A stretch of DNA of 32,631 nt, taken from assembly GCA_947581755.1 (NCBI GenBank), contig CANPVN010000018.1, positions 1 to 32,631 of the forward strand, read 5' to 3'. The position numbers and the translations under genes were made by a program. This DNA comes from an uncultured Clostridia bacterium. GTDB taxonomy: Bacteria; Bacillota; Clostridia; Christensenellales; Pumilibacteraceae. Each line of letters starts with the position of its first letter. The first letter of the stretch is position 1. The notes beneath the pieces were generated by a model, which saw only the letters and a program-made list of their open reading frames with translations, ran no database searches and had not been told where the DNA came from. This document shows, piece by piece, positions 16,301 through 23,142 of this stretch.

Positions 16301-16356
16301 AAACTCCGTCGTTCGAATATGACGCAAACAGCGGAAATATTTATTATGTAATTTAA
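13306..16356 (+). CDS. Phage baseplate/tail-fibre-like protein with collagen-like repeats
   Basis: 1016 residues, no signal peptide. Residues 1-130 resemble the N-terminal domain of phage baseplate upper proteins (BppU type), which anchors fibres to a tail. Then come globular beta modules linked by Gly-X-Y runs: a short run near 509-540 ([20 protein letters not shown]), and a long one at about 796-970 of some 58 triplets, rich in GEQGPQ and GERGPQ. A short C-terminal cap of about 45 residues follows. Such triplets form collagen-like triple helices, so a trimeric fibre is expected. The region 14110-14590 is duplicated at 14905-15385. It is first of five genes in one direction. The fibre type is well supported; the phage relation is inferred from domain order and the holin downstream. 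Confidence 0.8.
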   Translation: MKLNWNELKSSERIILTDRGITLDRMNYDEIKFVVLDGKKPVDFEERTTEDVVEITFPPTLDAGEYYVCVRAIINDGGRKKEKTSIVFKILLPVFVDSEGVSGVFITQFDEEKLAGLSPNEDQVLLCADKDGCLYKKDVVNGVVVTENLSENFANLKKEVERSLKSFEIAETVTLDSGSEASVENVGTPKEPKLKFSIPRGFDGCAIYTCDTEVETEHFKLPVSSVNTPSGKMPQIGDLILTPNGNIYGVKSFAEDAAEIEFWGNIRGDSGEPGPSGLDGNGIFFVSKEYSPDTTEIRYADIVIPEGRTLKKDDFLITSNSLLFTLASEGEQGTMYKYSADESEYVGKKYFTHTFTLPATARIFKRMALAATRTELPTFLYENYEDDNFIMQWNENTSENGKEITVTITAKQSTFIRPMTIYVYYVNEESSTVSVQYLLSLKGLDGSAVYTCNTEVTEEGVFPLEGINIPDNQKIKSGDMLITPSGNIYIVSEVGTESVSAKEWSNLKGEKGDKGDKGEQGDKGERGEKGNKGDSGEPGPSGLDGNGIFFVSRNYSSGADAIYYADIVIPEGRTLKKDDFLITSNSLLFIVAGEGEQSTAYKYAAEESEYVGKKTFTHTFTLPATARIFKRMAVAATRTELPTFLYENYEDDNFIMQWNESVSESEKEITVTITAKQSTFIRPMTIYVYYVNEATPSVEVKFLQSLAFGVEGKAGFSVYNYYSSEVNPFLSPETEKINFEKNSFLTSVGNMRADPRIGDSVIVYVPQGQCVNLYRIAEINEYYFVAVKVITLVRDGERGEKGERGERGPQGEQGEQGLQGEQGERGPRGERGLRGEQGLQGEQGERGPQGEQGLQGETGPQGPQGDLGPQGEQGPKGEQGPQGEQGERGPQGKQGLQGETGPQGPQGVQGPKGEQGIRGEQGLRGEQGERGPQGEQGPQGETGPRGIQGERGPQGIQGLQGPAGPQGASGVTAPSAGFFTLEMEPDGDLYVNYIDSGGETPSFEYDANSGNIYYVI
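14110..15385 (+). repeat. 480-bp internal direct duplication in the fibre gene
   Basis: The stretch 14110-14590 recurs at 14905-15385 with a constant offset of 795 bp (265 codons), so the reading frame is kept. Long blocks are identical at the DNA level, for example GCCGATATTGTCATTCCCGA at 14203 and 14998. Differences cluster in a few patches. This points to recent unequal recombination, or continuing gene conversion, between fibre modules. Confidence 0.9.
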
Positions 16357-16368
16357 GGAGGAAAATAT

Positions 16369-17451
16369 ATGGCAAGAATTTTAATAGGTAACGTAAAAGG
16401 ACCGAAGGGAGACAGCGGTTCTGTCGGACCTCAGGGACCTACGGGTTCTCAAGGACCCAAAGGCGACACGGGCGCAGACGGATTGGGAATTTATACGACG
16501 ACGCAGTCCTCTTTGTCCTCGGGCACGACCTCTCTTACCAAAAGTTACATAACGGTACCGAGCGGATACACGCTTAAAACGGGAGATTTGATAATAGGCA
16601 ACAGCTCTCATTCGTATTTGTACAGAGTAACTTCGGTAACTTCGACAACGGTAAAAGTCACATATATAGCGGAATTGAGGGGTTCCGACGGCGCGCAAGG
16701 AGCGACGGGAGCCAAAGGCGACAAGGGAGAGACAGGCGCGCAGGGACCTACGGGCGCAACGGGAGCGACGGGAGCTACGGGACCGCAAGGACTCAAAGGT
16801 GATACGGGCCCCGTGGGACCGCAAGGACCCAAAGGCGATACGGGCCCCGTGGGACCTCAGGGACCCAAAGGAGACACGGGACCTCAGGGTCCGAGAGGAG
16901 TTCAGGGACCTGCGGGACCTCAAGGACCCGCGGGTTCTTCGGGCGGAGGAAGCAGAGTGATCGTATCCTTCGTAAATCCCAAATGGGAGGATTTGAACAA
17001 CAACGGTTATTATGTCAATCACAGGATCTCTTTCTCTTTTCCCTTGGAGCGGTTGGACGCCGATTTGCCTTCGGCGCGCGAACTCATAAACAACAGCGAA
17101 CCCACGGGGAATGTGCTTTATTATGTTTTTAATTGGTTGGAGAGTATCGAGGATCGGGAAATGTTGGGAATTTTGGATATGACGCCTTCTCAAAACATTT
17201 CGGATATTGTAGCCTATCTCAAAAGCGAGGCGGGCGACAGATTTATAATATCCGATTACGATCCCAATTCCGATTGCATAGGTATGCTGTATAACTCGGG
17301 GAGCGACGCGTGCAGTCTTTTGGTTTTGCCCTACAACGACTATGGATATCAGGACGAACCCGTGGAATATTATTCGCAGACGGTCAATCTTAACGACTAC
17401 GACTCTTATTCTCAGGGCGTGATGATTATTGTTTCGGGCAATACGCTCTGA
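16369..17451 (+). CDS. Second collagen-like fibre protein
   Basis: 360 residues, starting 12 bp after the first fibre gene with GGAGG before the ATG. Layout: a short Gly-X-Y run ([20 protein letters not shown]), one beta module with the signature [22 protein letters not shown], a second Gly-X-Y run of about 90 residues (103-196), then a C-terminal domain of about 160 residues (from [14 protein letters not shown]) that probably is the tip. There is no signal peptide or cell-wall anchor. The beta module is the same type as those in the upstream protein, so the two may share a fold and assembly route. The tip domain is not recognised and would be the likely receptor-binding part. Confidence 0.8.
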   Translation: MARILIGNVKGPKGDSGSVGPQGPTGSQGPKGDTGADGLGIYTTTQSSLSSGTTSLTKSYITVPSGYTLKTGDLIIGNSSHSYLYRVTSVTSTTVKVTYIAELRGSDGAQGATGAKGDKGETGAQGPTGATGATGATGPQGLKGDTGPVGPQGPKGDTGPVGPQGPKGDTGPQGPRGVQGPAGPQGPAGSSGGGSRVIVSFVNPKWEDLNNNGYYVNHRISFSFPLERLDADLPSARELINNSEPTGNVLYYVFNWLESIEDREMLGILDMTPSQNISDIVAYLKSEAGDRFIISDYDPNSDCIGMLYNSGSDACSLLVLPYNDYGYQDEPVEYYSQTVNLNDYDSYSQGVMIIVSGNTL

Positions 17452-17474
17452 AAGAAATAAAGAAGGAGTGAAAC

Positions 17475-17861
17475 ATGAAAAAAATTATTTTTTATTTTTT
17501 GAATTGGACTTGGGCTTTGCCTCAGAATATTTTGGGCTTGATTGTGTTTATATACCTTAAATGCAAGCGCAATTATACATATGTACAACCCAACGGAGTC
17601 GTACTTACAAATTGGGATTCCACGGCGGGATTGAGCCTCGGTATGTTTGTTTTTGTCGATAAGATAGCGTCGGACAATACAATCAAACACGAGTTCGGGC
17701 ATACTTTGCAGAGTCTCATATTCGGTTGGAGTTGGCTTATAATTTTCGGCTTGCCGTCGCTTATTTGGGCGAGCGTATACAAAGTCTCCTTCAAACGCGA
17801 TTATTACGCTTTCTATACCGAAAAATTCGCCGATCGTCTCGGCGGAGTAACAAGGGGGTGA
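17475..17861 (+). CDS. Small membrane protein with an HEXXH metallopeptidase motif
   Basis: 128 residues with the RBS AAGGAG seven bases before the ATG. Two or more hydrophobic stretches (about 14-28 and 84-101) flank the zinc-binding motif HEFGH (72-76), and a downstream TEKFAD (115-120) could give the third ligand (E116 or D120). This is the arrangement of a minimal membrane-embedded gluzincin-like peptidase. Small proteins of this kind occur beside tail-fibre and lysis genes in Firmicutes prophages as far as I recall; their substrate is unknown. Its stop is followed directly by the next gene. Catalytic activity is inferred from the motif only. Confidence 0.6.
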   Translation: MKKIIFYFLNWTWALPQNILGLIVFIYLKCKRNYTYVQPNGVVLTNWDSTAGLSLGMFVFVDKIASDNTIKHEFGHTLQSLIFGWSWLIIFGLPSLIWASVYKVSFKRDYYAFYTEKFADRLGGVTRG

Positions 17862-17867
17862 GTGAAT

Positions 17868-18182
17868 ATGACTTGGTATTCCATTCTGCTTTCGGTGGGA
17901 GTCCCTACGGCATTGACGGGCTTTTGGTTTTGGCTTATCGAACGCAAGATAGCCAAAACAGAGGACAAAAAACGCGAGCGAGAAGAGGCGAGAAGAAAAA
18001 ACGAAGTCTTAACGATCAAAGGAATAAACGCTTCGATCGCCTTGGGAGAAGCCTGCGCGCTTGCTCTGAAAAACGGACACGCCAACGGGGAAACCGAGGC
18101 GGCTTTGCGCTTCGCAAGAAAAGTAAAACACGAACAAAAAGATTTTTTGCAGTCCGAAGGAATTGCGAATTTATATGAATAA
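17868..18182 (+). CDS. Phage-type small membrane-anchored helical protein
   Basis: 104 residues from the ATG at 17868, ten bases after AAGGGGG (a GTG at 17862 is too close to it). It has one N-terminal transmembrane helix (about 5-23, ending FWFWLIERK), then a highly charged helix (KREREEARRKNE) and a conserved-looking core (INASIALGEACALALKNGH; FARKVKHEQKDFL). Proteins with this layout lie just upstream of holins in many Clostridia prophages; the function is unknown, possibly as a lysis accessory. The close spacing to both neighbours puts it in the same operon. Confidence 0.6.
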   Translation: MTWYSILLSVGVPTALTGFWFWLIERKIAKTEDKKREREEARRKNEVLTIKGINASIALGEACALALKNGHANGETEAALRFARKVKHEQKDFLQSEGIANLYE

Positions 18183-18210
18183 AATTTTATAATGACAAAA
18201 GGAGTTAACA

Positions 18211-18507
18211 ATGGAAATAGTATCTGTACCCGTGATAGTCACCGCAGTGTGCGCAATCATGGAACTTTTGAAGGGAGTTTTCGGTTGCAAAGAAAAATTT
18301 TTGCGACTTATACCGCTGTTGTCGGCAATCACGGGAGCCGCAATGGGTATAATAATGTTTTTTGCCGCGCCTTCGCTTATTCCCGCCGAAAACGCTTTTA
18401 TGGCGTTGCTCGTCGGCGGAGCCTCGGGACTTGCCTCGACGGGCGCGCATCAAGTGTTAAAACAACTCAAATGTAACGACGAGAACGACAACGAAAAAAA
18501 ACTTTGA
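18211..18507 (+). CDS. Putative phage holin
   Basis: 98 residues, with AAAGGAG (18198-18204) six bases before the ATG. It is a small protein with about three hydrophobic helices (PVIVTAVCAIMELLKGVFG; LIPLLSAITGAAMGIIMFFA; AFMALLVGGASGLASTGAHQ) and a short charged C-terminal tail, as expected of a holin. Holins open pores in the cytoplasmic membrane to release lysins or other proteins. No endolysin gene follows; a terminator does. The pore may therefore serve release of the fibre proteins or of an enzyme encoded elsewhere, or the cassette may be a decayed prophage end. The identification rests on size, topology and context. Confidence 0.65.
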   Translation: MEIVSVPVIVTAVCAIMELLKGVFGCKEKFLRLIPLLSAITGAAMGIIMFFAAPSLIPAENAFMALLVGGASGLASTGAHQVLKQLKCNDENDNEKKL

Positions 18508-18549
18508 TGCCGTAGCCCCAAAAAAATCGTCGTCAATAACAAATTCGCA

Positions 18550-18585
18550 AACGGTCGGACAAATTGCACTGCCCGACCGTTTTTT
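18550..18585 (+). terminator. Intrinsic terminator of the fibre-holin cassette
   Basis: AACGGTCGG (18550-18558) pairs with CCGACCGTT (18573-18581), followed by T residues. It closes the five-gene unit that starts at 13306; no earlier terminator is visible inside it. Confidence 0.9.
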
Positions 18586-18605
18586 CTCGTTTTTTTACTC
18601 TGAAA

Positions 18606-18637
18606 TTGTTGACATATCAACAAATATTTGATATACT
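18606..18637 (+). promoter_or_regulatory. marR-degV promoter with overlapping palindromes
   Basis: TTGACA (18609-18614), 17 bp, TATACT (18632-18637). Two overlapping dyads occupy it: TTGTTGA-CATA-TCAACAA (18606-18623, perfect 7-bp arms) and TATCAA-N7-TTGATA (18615-18633). They cover the -35 box, the spacer and the start of the -10 box. This fits autorepression by the MarR protein encoded just downstream; TTGATA/TATCAA half-sites resemble those of FabT-type regulators. Confidence 0.75.
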
Positions 18638-18655
18638 TCGGGCAAGGAGAATGAA

Positions 18656-19111
18656 ATGCGGGACAGATACGCGGAATTTACGTCGCTCATAATGAATATC
18701 AACCGTTATATACAGAAGATAAAGAGCGAGGAAATGAAAAAGTTGGGGCTCAAGGGCAATCAGGTTCAATGTATTTTTTATTTGTTCAAAGAGGAAGGCG
18801 GGCTGAACGCCGTACAGTTGGGAGAACTTTGCGAAGAGGACAAGGCGGCTATATCGAGAACTCTCAAGGCGTTGGAAGCGAAGGGCTTGATATATCTTGC
18901 GGGGAGAAAGGACAAGTACGGCAATCCTTACAGACTCACCGAGGCGGGAAATGTCTGTGCGCGCGAGGTGGTTGCCAAGACCGAGATTTTTGTTCAAAAG
19001 GCGAGCGAGGGGATAGATGAGGAGTCGAGAACGCGTCTGTACGATTCTCTTGAATTGATTGAGAAAAATCTTAAAGATTGCATTGTCCGAAAGGAGGGCG
19101 GATATGATTAA
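18656..19111 (+). CDS. MarR-family transcriptional regulator
   Basis: 151 residues, RBS AAGGAG (18645-18650) before the ATG at 18656. The winged-helix core is evident: LGELCEEDKAAISRTLKAL followed by KGLIYLAGRKDKYGNPYRLTEAG, with flanking helices for dimerisation. It overlaps degV by 8 bp, so the two are translationally coupled. DegV-family proteins bind fatty acids, and the operator half-sites resemble FabT sites, so a lipid-related role is plausible, but that is inference; no ligand residues can be named. Confidence 0.88.
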   Translation: MRDRYAEFTSLIMNINRYIQKIKSEEMKKLGLKGNQVQCIFYLFKEEGGLNAVQLGELCEEDKAAISRTLKALEAKGLIYLAGRKDKYGNPYRLTEAGNVCAREVVAKTEIFVQKASEGIDEESRTRLYDSLELIEKNLKDCIVRKEGGYD

Positions 19112-19955
19112 AATATTGGTTGATTCGGCTTCGGATATAACGGAGCAAGAAGCCGCAGTCATGGGAGTGGAGATGATTCCGATGTTTATTCGTTTTGGCG
19201 ACGGAGAGTACAAAGACGGAGTCGATTTGAGTCACAAAGAGTTTTTCGAAAAACTTATAGAGGGCAACGAGTTTCCCAAAACGAGTCAGATAAACGAGTA
19301 TCGCTTTGCCGAAAAATTCGGTGAAATGACCGAGGACGGCAGCGAAGTTATAGTCATAACGCTTTCTTCTTGTCTGTCCGAGACTTTTACGCGGGCGCAA
19401 CAGGCGTCACTCGCTTTCGGCGGCAAGGTTACCGTTATCGACAGCCTCAACGCTTCTCTCGGCGAAAGGATATTATGCGAATATGCCGTAAAACTCGTAA
19501 ACGAGAGTCGCCTGACAAGAGAGGAAATTGCCGCGGAACTCAACGAAAAGAAGAAAAAAATCCGATTGTTGGCGTTGCTTGATACTCTGGAATATCTGCG
19601 GAGAGGCGGAAGGATCTCTTCGTTGGTCGCATTTACGGGCGAAATACTCTCGATAAAGCCCGTTGTGGCGGTATCCGAGGGAAAAGTCAAACTCGTCGGA
19701 AAAGCCATAGGCTCCAAGCGGGGAACGAATTTGTTGAATCAGTTGGTGCAAAAGACGGGAGGAATAGATTTTTCCTTGCCCTATTCGCTGGCTTATTCGG
19801 GTCTCAGCGACGCGGTGCTGAAAAAATATCTCGCCGACAGCGAGGAGTTGTGGAAAGGCAAAACCGACAATATTCCGTGTTACATGATAGGCAGTACGAT
19901 AGGCGCTCATGTGGGTCCCGAAGCGATTGCGGTGGCTTTCTTCGGCAAGGAGTAA
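19104..19955 (+). CDS. DegV-family (FakB-like) fatty-acid-binding protein
   Basis: 283 residues from the ATG at 19104, which follows AAGGAGGG (19091-19098); a longer frame from 19059 lies inside marR and is rejected. Family features are the N-terminal KILVDSASDIT, the PKTSQ motif after a FEKL helix (ligand-binding loop), VTVIDSLNASLGE, and a C-terminal part ending in GSTIGAHVGPEAIAVAFFG. DegV/FakB proteins hold a fatty acid for phosphorylation by FakA in membrane-lipid synthesis. No fakA gene is in the window. It is co-transcribed and translationally coupled with marR. No clear terminator follows. Confidence 0.93.
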   Translation: MIKILVDSASDITEQEAAVMGVEMIPMFIRFGDGEYKDGVDLSHKEFFEKLIEGNEFPKTSQINEYRFAEKFGEMTEDGSEVIVITLSSCLSETFTRAQQASLAFGGKVTVIDSLNASLGERILCEYAVKLVNESRLTREEIAAELNEKKKKIRLLALLDTLEYLRRGGRISSLVAFTGEILSIKPVVAVSEGKVKLVGKAIGSKRGTNLLNQLVQKTGGIDFSLPYSLAYSGLSDAVLKKYLADSEELWKGKTDNIPCYMIGSTIGAHVGPEAIAVAFFGKE

Positions 19956-20048
19956 AAAAAGATATTGTAAAAAAAGACGATTTTGGGCTTATATTGCCGT
20001 TGTTTATATCAAATTCAAATAAATAATAAAAAAAAGAGTATTATCGGC
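19956..20048. other. AT-rich intergenic stretch
   Basis: Between degV and the next promoter I see no gene, hairpin or repeat that can be supported. Several A runs make it very AT-rich. Confidence 0.5.
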
Positions 20049-20077
20049 TTGACATTTTACAAAAAAAAGAATATAGT
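20049..20077 (+). promoter_or_regulatory. Promoter of the 76-residue membrane protein
   Basis: TTGACA (20049-20054), 17 bp, TATAGT (20072-20077). It is followed by AGGAGGG at 20094-20100. Confidence 0.75.
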
Positions 20078-20109
20078 ATAATCAATAAATATCAGGAGGG
20101 TTATTTTCT

Positions 20110-20340
20110 ATGGCAAAGTGGTTTGAAAGTCAAAATCTTTTGATAAAGATTATTTTACTTTTAATTCCGTTTGTAAACTGGATTGTCGAATTAGTCGTTC
20201 GTTGGTCTTCGGTTTTGAGCAGTAAAAATGCGCTTAATCTTTTAGCGGCAATTTTGGTTACTATCTTCGGAGTTGCAATTGGTTGGCTTGATATCATTTG
20301 GGTTATTTTGACCGGTCATATGATTTTGGCTAAGGCATAA
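20110..20340 (+). CDS. Small two-helix membrane protein
   Basis: 76 residues, largely hydrophobic, with two probable transmembrane helices (about 11-28, IIKILL region onward, and 43-70, NLLAAILVTIFGVAIGWLDI). There is one charged loop between them and a short C-terminus. I do not recognise a named family; the size and topology recall small stress-type membrane proteins, but without a motif. A near-consensus promoter, a strong RBS nine bases before the ATG and its own terminator show it is a genuine, probably well expressed, single-gene unit. Its T-ending codons resemble those of the small lipoprotein at 12839. Confidence 0.7.
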   Translation: MAKWFESQNLLIKIILLLIPFVNWIVELVVRWSSVLSSKNALNLLAAILVTIFGVAIGWLDIIWVILTGHMILAKA

Positions 20341-20361
20341 GACAAGACATATACGTAGAGG

Positions 20362-20395
20362 AAGAAGGCGAGCGCATTTTTCGTTCGCCTTCTTT
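20362..20395 (+). terminator. Intrinsic terminator
   Basis: AAGAAGGCGAGCG (20362-20374) pairs with CGTTCGCCTTCTT (20382-20394). It ends the small membrane protein gene only 19 bp before the ATG of the next gene, so it may also influence expression of that gene. Confidence 0.85.
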
Positions 20396-20413
20396 GATTA
20401 ATTAAGAGTAAAT

Positions 20414-21343
20414 ATGGGACATGTCATACTTGAAGCATTTATCGACACCTTGAAGTTGTTGCCTATTCTGCTTGCGATAAACATATTGATAGAGCTTGTG
20501 GAGTTGTCGGTAAAAGCCGAAAAACTGAATAAGATACTTATGGGAAGAGCCGCGCCTTTATGGGCGGCGACTGCGGGGCTTTTGCCTCAATGCGGGTTTG
20601 GTGTCGTCGCCGCGCATTTGTTTTCCCAAAGGCGTTTGACTATGGGGACTTTGCTTGCCGTGATAATCGTGACTTCCGACGAGGCGGTCTCGGTACTATT
20701 GAGTCAACCTCAGGCAGTCGTAAAACTTTTGCCGCTTTTGGCGATAAAGTTTGTATTTGCCATACTCGTGGGATTTTCGGTGGACGCCGTAATCATTGCT
20801 CGTCAAAAGAGGCGTTCCTTCGACGGAGAGGCAAACAAAAAGGCTTACGAAGCCGCAGAAGGAGAGTCGGAGCAAACTCTCGATGTCCAAGAGGACAAAG
20901 AGCCTTTGGGCTGCCATCATCATGAGATAGTAAAAGAAAAGAGCGGCGGAATTTGGCACGTATTAAAGCACCCGTTGACGCATACTTTAAGTATAGCCTT
21001 GTTTATTTTGATAATAAACTGCGTTATAGGTATCGTCCTGTATTATGTCGGAGAGGAGACTTTGAGTTCGGCTCTCGACAGCGTAAAATTCATACAACCT
21101 TTTATAGCCGCTGCGATAGGACTTATTCCCAACTGCGCGGCGTCGGTGGTAATAGCGCAGATGTATGCAATGGGGCATATAACGCTCGGCGCGGCGGTGG
21201 CGGGGCTTTCGGTCAGCGGCGGAATAACTTATGCGGTGCTATTGAAAGAGAACAAGCGAGTCGGCGAAAATATTTTCATTATAGTATTTTTATATTGCAT
21301 TTGTTCGCTTTTGGGATTGGCTATCGGGTTTGCGCCTTTTTGA
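20414..21343 (+). CDS. ArsP/YraQ-like permease, putative manganese (or arsenic) transporter
   Basis: 309 residues in two pseudo-symmetric membrane halves. Each half carries a matching motif in a helix break: GLLPQCGFGVVAAHLFS (C60) and GLIPNCAASVVIAQMYA (C241). The central cytosolic loop is charged and has a GCHHHE cluster (166-171) that could bind metal. This is the family usually labelled putative manganese transporter or arsenic efflux protein; direction and substrate cannot be read from sequence. The ATG at 20414 has only a weak AAGAG upstream and lies just behind a terminator, with no visible promoter or yybP-ykoY-type riboswitch, so expression is unclear. Confidence 0.75.
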   Translation: MGHVILEAFIDTLKLLPILLAINILIELVELSVKAEKLNKILMGRAAPLWAATAGLLPQCGFGVVAAHLFSQRRLTMGTLLAVIIVTSDEAVSVLLSQPQAVVKLLPLLAIKFVFAILVGFSVDAVIIARQKRRSFDGEANKKAYEAAEGESEQTLDVQEDKEPLGCHHHEIVKEKSGGIWHVLKHPLTHTLSIALFILIINCVIGIVLYYVGEETLSSALDSVKFIQPFIAAAIGLIPNCAASVVIAQMYAMGHITLGAAVAGLSVSGGITYAVLLKENKRVGENIFIIVFLYCICSLLGLAIGFAPF

Positions 21344-21380
21344 TAAATAAGTAAAATATGACTTTGAACTTGAAAATGAC

Positions 21381-21409
21381 TTGCCAATTGGCTTTTTATG
21401 GATTATAAT
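21381..21409 (+). promoter_or_regulatory. mscS promoter
   Basis: TTGCCA (21381-21386), 17 bp, TATAAT (21404-21409). A 10-bp palindrome GCCAATTGGC (21383-21392) overlaps the -35 box and could be a regulator site or a weak terminator of the upstream gene. Confidence 0.75.
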
Positions 21410-21440
21410 AAACAATAGGAACTTTTTTTGAGGAGGTAGA

Positions 21441-22313
21441 ATGAACTTTTTATTTGCAGCAGAGTCGGCTTCGATTTCCAAGCAATGGAGCGATTTCTGG
21501 TCGAGCATAGGCAAACTGTTTGCCGAGGCGGGTTGGAGACTCATTGTTTTGCTTGCGATATTGATTGTCGGAATCGTAGTCATAAGATTTTTTGTTCAGT
21601 TTATAAGGAAAGTACTGCTCAAGTCCCGTATGAATACGACGCTTGCGGTTTTCTTTATAGCCATTATTCAATTTATATTGTATTTCACGTTGATATTGAT
21701 TCTTGCGGGCATAGCGGGAGTAGCCATGGCTCCGCTTGTAACGGTATTGGCGGCTATATCTTTGGTTATCGCGCTGGCAATTCAAGGCACCATTTCCAAC
21801 GTCGCGAACGGCGTGCTTATAATTGCCTCGAAACCTTTCCGTGTCGGTGACTATGTTATGGTAAACGGAGTGGAAGGAACCGTCAAATCCATTCGTATGA
21901 CTGTGACGGAACTTCTTACAAACAGCAACGAGAAGATAGTTATACCCAATACTCGGATAACGTCGGACAACATGATAAACTATACCGCGCGCCCCACAAG
22001 ACGTATCAATATGGATTTTACCATTGCGCTTCCCGACAATTTCGATAAAGTCAAGGACATAATCAATAATATTCTCATAGCGGATCCGAGGATTTTCGAC
22101 GATCCCGCGCCTCAAATCGTCATTTCGGAATTTAAGGATAATTGCCTTACTTTTACCGTTATGTGTTGGGTGAATACCAACGACTATCATACCGTCCGCA
22201 ACGAGTTGACGGAAAGCGTTCTCAATGCCTTTAAGGAGAACGACATAAGACTCGATTACAGCAAAATCAGCCTTGTCATGGCGGATAAAGACGAGAAGGA
22301 GGATAAGAAATAA
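21441..22313 (+). CDS. mscS: MscS-family mechanosensitive channel
   Basis: 290 residues, RBS AGGAGG at 21431-21436. There are two N-terminal membrane helices (about 29-54 and 62-92), then the pore-lining TM3 region (VTVLAAISLVIALAIQGTI followed by SNVANGVLIIASKPF), and the cytosolic beta domain with FRVGDYVMVNGVEGTVKSI and EKIVIPNTRITSDNMINY. The C-terminal alpha/beta part matches the MscS vestibule. It releases solutes on osmotic downshock. The stop codon overlaps the ATG of the next gene (TAATG), so the two are made together. Confidence 0.95.
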   Translation: MNFLFAAESASISKQWSDFWSSIGKLFAEAGWRLIVLLAILIVGIVVIRFFVQFIRKVLLKSRMNTTLAVFFIAIIQFILYFTLILILAGIAGVAMAPLVTVLAAISLVIALAIQGTISNVANGVLIIASKPFRVGDYVMVNGVEGTVKSIRMTVTELLTNSNEKIVIPNTRITSDNMINYTARPTRRINMDFTIALPDNFDKVKDIINNILIADPRIFDDPAPQIVISEFKDNCLTFTVMCWVNTNDYHTVRNELTESVLNAFKENDIRLDYSKISLVMADKDEKEDKK

Positions 22314-22831
22314 TGAACGAATTTTTCAAAACTCTCGCAAAAATGGACGCGCTTATCAACGGAATAGTAATTCCCGTATTGTTGATCGCTTTACTTGTCG
22401 TAGTTTATTATGTCTTTAAGCCTCGAAAGAAAAACTATCTTTTGAAACTCTACAATAACATAAACGATATGATAAAGATTTCTTCTCAGGCGCATAACGT
22501 AAAGACCGTCAAGACGCTCAACTCCAAGATAAAGCAGTCTCTCTATTATTGCGATTGTCTCCTCGGCGGAGATATGTACGAACTCGAAAACATAGTCGGC
22601 TCCCTTACCAAAGCGGCAAATATCCTCAGCGCAATGATAGTCGCAAAAGTCCCCGTCGGCTCTTTCAAGGATTATCTGCCAAGAGTGGACGAACAACTCG
22701 AACATTCCAAAGGCTTGTTGTCCGCCTTCTATATGGAAGACGCAGTAGAGGAACTCAAGATAAACGGCATCAACCGCAAGAAAAATCAAAAAACGGCAAA
22801 AGATTATCTCGACGACCTTTCGCGTAAATAA
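22313..22831 (+). CDS. Hypothetical membrane-anchored protein coupled to MscS
   Basis: 172 residues. It has one N-terminal transmembrane helix (about 16-35, IVIPVLLIALLVVVYYVF), followed by a cytosolic, mainly helical domain rich in Lys and Asn (YNNINDMIKISSQAHNVKTV; LENIVGSLTKAANILSAMI). No named domain is recognised. Overlap with the mscS stop codon suggests a partner or modulator of the channel, but this is inference from gene order alone. It ends before a strong terminator. Confidence 0.75.
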   Translation: MNEFFKTLAKMDALINGIVIPVLLIALLVVVYYVFKPRKKNYLLKLYNNINDMIKISSQAHNVKTVKTLNSKIKQSLYYCDCLLGGDMYELENIVGSLTKAANILSAMIVAKVPVGSFKDYLPRVDEQLEHSKGLLSAFYMEDAVEELKINGINRKKNQKTAKDYLDDLSRK

Positions 22832-22881
22832 TTCCCACACAATCAAAGAGGGAGTCTATTTGAATAACCGTTTTAACGACA

Positions 22882-22916
22882 GCGGCTTGGCATTTACCCA
22901 AGCCGCATATTTTTTT
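22882..22916 (+). terminator. Intrinsic terminator of the mscS operon
   Basis: GCGGCTTGG (22882-22890) and CCAAGCCGC (22898-22906) form a perfect 9-bp stem with a 7-nt loop, followed by T residues. The remaining 22917-23060 holds no gene that can be supported. Confidence 0.9.
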
Positions 22917-23060
22917 CTCCGAAACACTTAAAAGGAGAAATCGAATATCTTCGGTAATAACCGCAACCCTATTATTCCACGAAAAGAGACAATAGGAGAT
23001 ATGATGCCCCGTCTTTAAGTCATGTCTCAAAATATTTTGTCGAAATGGCATAAATGCCCT

Positions 23061-23088
23061 TTGAAAGTTGCCGAGAATGTGCTATAAT
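23061..23088 (+). promoter_or_regulatory. Promoter of the type III R-M operon
   Basis: TTGAAA (23061-23066), 16 bp, TATAAT (23083-23088). The start point should fall about 45 nt before the mod ATG. Confidence 0.7.
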
Positions 23089-23142
23089 GAATGTGTAAAT
23101 CAATTTGCGGTCGGTAAGAATGGACAAAATCAAAGGAGTAAT

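Noticed and set aside
15538..16351. Long frames on other strands and frames across the collagen-like region
   Set aside because: Gly-X-Y repeats with GC-rich third positions leave all frames open; these are shadows of the fibre genes.
13306..18507. An intact prophage
   Set aside because: No integrase, repressor, packaging, head, tail-tube or lysin genes are present, and no attachment sites were found.
22860..22931. A 23-codon peptide gene starting at TTG with GAGGGA upstream
   Set aside because: Its codons lie on the terminator hairpin of the mscS operon, which explains the sequence.
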